Below the pieces are notes generated by a model. It was not told the origin of the DNA, searched no databases, and saw only the letters and a program-made list of their open reading frames with translations. The position numbers and the translations under genes are program-made. This document shows positions 59,201-64,000 of a stretch of 64,000 bases of DNA, one piece after another. The stretch covers positions 9,067,127 to 9,131,126 of the forward strand of contig OZ022581.1 of the NCBI GenBank assembly GCA_963669155.1, in the 5' to 3' direction. The stretch comes from Arbacia lixula (Eukaryota; Echinodermata; Echinoidea; Arbacioida; Arbaciidae). Every line of letters begins with the position of its first letter. The stretch's first letter is position 1.

Positions 59201-61020
59201 GCCATTTCATTTATGTACCAAACTCACTCATTTTCAGCAAGGTAAGCTATCTGTAGCATCAAGCAGTTGAGATTGGAAGTGATGTCTATTTTATTTAGAA
59301 CCTGGATACATTGTGATGTCATATAAGCATTGTGTCTGGAAAATTGGTTCTGCACTTTGAGACCAAAGAGAGCCACAGTGATCATACTAGGTAACATGTA
59401 TTGTCATTAAAAAACACTTCAGTCCTCTTGTTGGTTTCTCGCTACCACCACTTTTTTTTTCTCGGCATGCCTCTTAGAACATCTATGATTGGAGTCTATA
59501 AGAATGTCCTTGCATTTTCTACATGTAGCTACAAGCTGTCTAACAAAGAAATTATGGATCGGTCAGTTAGGGGCCCTGATAATGGCAGCACTGTTCTGAT
59601 GTCATTGTCTGGGTACAGATTTTGCTCGGTTGCAACTATTTTATCAGTTTGACATTGTTCCTTCTGTGTGTCCCAAAATGAAACTAGAATGGAATTCCTG
59701 GTCATAGCAGAAAGCCACTCCTCTCCATTGATGTCTGGTCCAGTAGTCTTAAACCACTCCTTCCCCTTGCCTTTAGTTTGCTACTTTACCTATGGACAAT
59801 ACCACTTCTACTAATGTTACTTTTAAACTATTGTCTGATAGAGAAGAGTAGTATGTTTGTTAAGTAATAATGCTTGGATTCTACGAAGAAGCATATCAGC
59901 AGTTCATGTATATTGTAAAGTTGCTCCTTTTCCCATTCTCCCCAAGTAACTTTGTTGTTATAAACTTTCAAAGTGATATGAGTACCCTAGGTATGTTGGA
60001 GAATATGTTGACTATGACAATGTATTAGAACTAAGAAGGTAGACTAGATAGTGTGTGTGAAATAGGGGAATTTTTGTTACTAGAAAAAGATGCATTCCGT
60101 TTAAAAAAAAAGATCTGTTGATGATGTTACTATACTATCATACTGTCATTTAAATCAGGGAACTTATGTTGGTTGATTTTTTTAAATTGATGTTTGTTTT
60201 CCCCTTCATTGTGGGATTCAATGAAATCTATATGTGCATGTCAAGATTTGAAGTTAGATGAGATGCAAGGGGGCGGGGGGCGGGGGATCAAGGGGAGGGG
60301 CAAATACTCTCTGGGCAAATAGAGACTGAATGATTCTAACTTGTACAGGGGCTGACGTGTTTTGATGTGAAATTCTGTTCCAGATGTGGATGGATAGTTT
60401 TGTACGATATTTTTCTTTGATCAATGGATATGTCGGTAAAAACGTAAGATTTCCTTCGTTTGAAGGGTTGTAAGTATTTGATTGCACTACGTTTTGTGTC
60501 TCATTAACATGTCTCGTCTATTTTTATTTTGAATTCTATTATTTGGTCTTACAGGTTATCGAGGTAAGACGCAAAAACAGTGTTTTGTAGTAATAATGAT
60601 TCTGTGAGGAAATTCTGACTGTTAGTAGAAGTGTAATGATAGCTTATTAAATGACTGGAATGTATTCTCACGAAGTGCGTGAAAGACTGTTCATTCTTTC
60701 TTTATGTATTTATCCTGTCTCGTGTAAACCATACACGGTTTGTGATTCTGTCGTGAAAGCAATCATCTGTCTGTATGTCTCTCACAGGTAGAATTGATCT
60801 ATTGTCTACACCATTCCCTCCGTCCTGTCCGTCTGTTCATGTCCGTCCACCATCTCCCTCTCAGTTGTTGGACTATTCACTTTGAAAACGATAGAGGGCG
60901 GGAGACCAGTTATGAGAGCGGACAGATTGCACTCTGTGCATTATCACATTAGGAAAAGTTTACGACCAATTTAATGTTACACATGGTTATAGGGCAGATC
61001 TATTGCATTTGCTACTCATT
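56281..61020. other. Right flank without recognised gene
   Basis: AT-rich DNA with only short frames and no protein match I recognise. One MITE at 58924-59082. Could be long 3' UTR and intergenic DNA. Confidence 0.5.
58924..59082. mobile_element. 159-bp MITE, GGGCCCTGTTGCATAAAAC termini
   Basis: GGGCCCTGTTGCATAAAACT and its complement AAGTTTTATGCAATGGGGCCC bound the element; the next inner blocks (ACCATTGATGGTAACT / AGTTACCATTAATGGT) pair too. Same family as 7651-7804. Confidence 0.85.
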
Positions 61021-61044
61021 ATCATTTGCCGACATGATTGGTGG

Positions 61045-61167
61045 GGTCAGAGAGAAAGAGATGAAGAGAGAGAGAGATAGAGAGGAAGAGACATACAGAC
61101 AGAGAGAGAGAGAGAGGGGGAGAGAGAGAGAGAGGAAGAGATAGAGGAAGAGACATACAGAGAGAGA

Positions 61168-61220
<53 letters not shown>
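61045..61220. repeat. GA microsatellite
   Basis: (GA)n with GAAGAGACATACAGA interruptions occurring twice. Confidence 0.95.
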
Positions 61221-61374
61221 CGTAGGATATTAGAGCGAGTACGCGCGCTTAGCAATAAAAATAAGGAAAGAGCGTAGAAGCAGGTATACATTGAAGCGAT
61301 AATAGTAATATAAGTGATTTACTATTACTAGTAGCAGTACAGTGGTAGAAAGAGAGATACAGTCGGTGGTAGTG

Positions 61375-61399
61375 GTAAAAGTAGTATTAGAAGTAGTAT

Positions 61400-61438
<39 letters not shown>

Positions 61439-61439
61439 C

Positions 61440-61493
<54 letters not shown>

Positions 61494-61531
61494 TGTAGCA
61501 GTAGAAGTAGTAGTAGTAGTAGTAGTAGTAA

Positions 61532-61579
<48 letters not shown>

Positions 61580-61712
61580 CAGAAGAAGTAATAATAGTAC
61601 TATAAGTGATTTACTGTTACTAGCAGCAGTACAGTGGTAGAAAGAGATACAGTCGCTAGTAGTAGTGGTAGTGGTAAAAGTAGAAGTATTAGAAGTAGTA
61701 ATAGTAGTAGTA

Positions 61713-61803
<91 letters not shown>

Positions 61804-61830
61804 CAGTAGTAGTAGTCATCGTAGTCGTAG
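61375..61830. repeat. AGT/GTA trinucleotide microsatellite, partly duplicated
   Basis: Long (AGT)n tracts. The leader TAAGTGATTTACT(A/G)TTACTAG..CAGTACAGTGGTAGAAAGAG occurs before each half (about 61311 and 61600), so the block itself is tandemly duplicated. Confidence 0.95.
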
Positions 61831-62634
61831 AAGAAGAAGCAATGATAGTAGTAGCAGCAGCAGTAATCGAGAGCGCCATCCGTACTAGGTGTTCAAAACG
61901 ATGCCCGTGTGGTTCCGAGCTAAGTACGATCGATGAGACACACATATCAAATTCGAAATAAAACTCAATTGGTGAACAGAACGTTGCAGAAATGACAACA
62001 TTGACAAGGCGCTTCGTCGCAATGATATACGAGCGCTTATTAATGCTGATTTCGGGTCGATACAAATGAAAATTGATTTCCTGCGCCTGATTAGATTGGG
62101 GCCGGTAACGGTAACGCTAACTGATATAGATGACCTGCAGAAATTAACGCAATCATTCGTCCATTTTACGCTAAACTAGAAAAGTCATTGAGAAACATGC
62201 TGGCTGCACTTGTCCACGTCCTTTATCTATTCAAATCAGATTTAATGGGATTCGCAGAAAATGATATATTACCCTAGTAAATTGTGAGTCTATTTGATGT
62301 TTTCTTTTTCTTCTGCATTGTCCCCCACGTACATTCACCACACAGACAAGAAGACTGTGAGAGAGAATACGACTTGCGTTTTTCGCCCGCGGGAAGGAAA
62401 GGTTATTTACATCACTGTTCGGTTTTCTTCTGCAAAATTAATGCCCCACAGGGGAAAGGGGGGAAAGAAAAGAGGGGATATGAAAAGAAAAGAGAATAAG
62501 GTAAAACATGGCAGACAGAACCTGGCACCGGTAAACACCATAAAGCTAGGCCCCTGGCAACCCGTACGAATGCCAAGCTTTTTAGAATTTTGCTGCTGGC
62601 ATTTGGGTTTTTATGCCTCCTTCTCTTTTCCCCT

Positions 62635-62671
62635 TGTCTCTCTCCCTCTCTCTCTCTCTCCCTATCGCTCC

Positions 62672-62729
<58 letters not shown>

Positions 62730-62968
62730 CCCCTTTCGCTCCTCGCTTTCTTTCTCTCTCTCTGTCTCTCTCTCTCTGCGTTTCTCACAGGGGTTCTTCC
62801 ATATGTAATATTGATACTCAACGAAGGGGAATTACGTTTGCAATGGATTAAAAAATAAGCAGTCTCTCTCTGTCTCTCTCCCTCTCTATCTCTCTCTCGT
62901 TCTCCTTTTTATTGCCTTCTCTTCTCTCACCCTCTATCTCGCCCTCCCTCTCACTCTTCCACACTCTT

Positions 62969-63010
<42 letters not shown>

Positions 63011-63195
63011 GTCTCTTCAGTTCTCTCTCTCCTCTCTCACTCATATTTTTTCTCTCTCTACCCCCTCCCTCTTTCTCTCTTTCTCTTTCTCTCTCTTCCC
63101 TCTCTTCTCTCTCACTCATCTTTTCTCTTTCTCCTCCGCCCCCCCTCTCTCTCTTTCTCTCTCTCTCCCTCTCTCTCCCTGTCTCTCTCCCCTCA
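62635..63195. repeat. CT microsatellite block
   Basis: (CT)n and CTCC-type repeats with short unique interruptions; mirrors the GA block at 61.1 kb in composition. Confidence 0.95.
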
Positions 63196-64000
63196 TACCC
63201 TCTCCTTTTCTGCGCCGTGCATGTCCACTAGCCAACCCTGGGGGCGCCGTATACCCAAGTCGGCCCCAACATCTGCCGTCAGTTTTTGTTTGCAATTTCT
63301 CTCCTCGCTGTCGCATTAAAAGCTTCTCCAGTTGGCATTAGCACTGGCCGGGTTTCTGACACAGGGCTCCTGCAGAGGAAAGGGTGAGTGAGTGAGTGGG
63401 TGGGTGGGTGAGTCAGCAAGGAGGATGCATGTGGATAGGAGGGTGAATTTAGCTCTGCGCAAGAGAGAGGGAACGAAAAAAAGGTGTGTGTGTGTGTGTG
63501 TGGGGGGGGGGGGTGAAGGTGCATGGAGTAAAGATGAGCATCTCGAATAATCATCATAAGGAAAATGTATTATAGCCTGTATTTTGTTTAAACAACGCTG
63601 AAGATCAAGTTGATTCCATCCACATTCTTACACAATGAAAAATTCCCCGTTTTACATGAGCACACATCTTACATACCCAATCAAGGCCATGTAGCCTCGC
63701 TTTTTTTCGGAAGACTCGATCGTAAAGCAAAGTAGAACTCCTCTGCGCTTTAACTTGCTTCGGGGAGTAATATCCAGTAGGGTGAATGTGGTGTTAATGT
63801 CAAACGATTCAGCATTGCTAGTTCTGCGTGAATCTGATGTGGCCTTGCCCAGGCGACTGCCTTTTGTATACGCAAAATACCATAAGCCTTTTCATCGTAT
63901 AATAGCACCATTTTCATTTTTGCCTGAAGAGGCGTGTACCTGTATTCCTTGTTTCCTGCGGGGTGATGTTGATTTGTGCCCAATCTGAACTTGATCCTGA
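63196..64000. other. Right edge, nothing recognised
   Basis: Contains a short GT/G run (63484-63511) and overlapping short open frames on both strands without any recognisable domain. Confidence 0.4.

Noticed and set aside
61328-62065. 245-codon Thr/Leu frame and Val/Ser frames
   Set aside because: Translations of the AGT trinucleotide microsatellite with no other content.

Overview
This is a window of animal nuclear DNA: AT-rich, intron-rich and heavily loaded with short DNA transposons, LINE remnants, microsatellites and homopolymer runs. Two protein-coding genes can be read completely, exon by exon. Abundant tacatgta-type palindromes, dense MITEs and invertebrate-style LINE tails suggest a marine invertebrate, most likely an echinoderm such as a sea urchin. 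That assignment is an inference, because no species-specific marker was recognised.

Layout. On the minus strand, 33738 down to 5282, lies a C-terminal-motor kinesin (kinesin-14, KIFC3-like) with 20 coding exons. It encodes about 1084 residues once a single apparent one-base frameshift in exon 18 is allowed for. Its order is a short disordered acidic N-terminus, a coiled coil of about 600 residues, a neck, a complete motor domain and a short basic tail. On the plus strand, 37726 to 55446, lies mRNA cap guanine-N7 methyltransferase (RNMT) with 10 exons and 445 residues, ending in an unusual acidic tail. The genes are divergently transcribed, about 4 kb apart at their start codons (a shorter distance if the kinesin has an unseen upstream noncoding exon). 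The space between holds CpG-rich patches, a LINE remnant and a degenerate CAC/ACC-rich tract. The 5.3 kb left of the kinesin stop and the 8.5 kb right of the RNMT stop show no convincing gene. The right end, 61.0-63.2 kb, is nearly pure simple repeat.

Repeats. Two families (A at 2856 and 24823; B at 22791, 45826 and inverted at 51940, plus a fragment at 6590) share an architecture: a short 5' block, internal tandem units each containing the motif TGACCTTTGACCT, a GGAC-type microsatellite, a 3' block carrying an inverted match to the 5' block, and an A-rich end. Several DNA elements are delimited to the base by terminal inverted repeats and target duplications: a piggyBac-like element (6667-7457), a TA-flanked element with a preserved empty site next door (21210-21885), a TA-flanked element with repeated ATCGCGAAGTTA-type motifs (12603-13652), a foldback (22540-22760), and a 1.45 kb element carrying a damaged zinc-finger coding segment (53619-55065).

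The most interesting gene-level signals are in the kinesin. The donor end of exon 4 is tandemly triplicated so that each extra copy looks like a complete, in-frame 18-nt microexon. The acceptor end of exon 7 is also triplicated. In RNMT, exon 8 is preceded by about 500 nt of CTCTCCCC-type pyrimidine tract, and the acidic tail runs into an 85-bp minisatellite. The two genes act in unrelated processes (microtubule transport; mRNA capping). Nothing in the window resembles a prokaryotic operon, CRISPR array or tRNA/rRNA gene.
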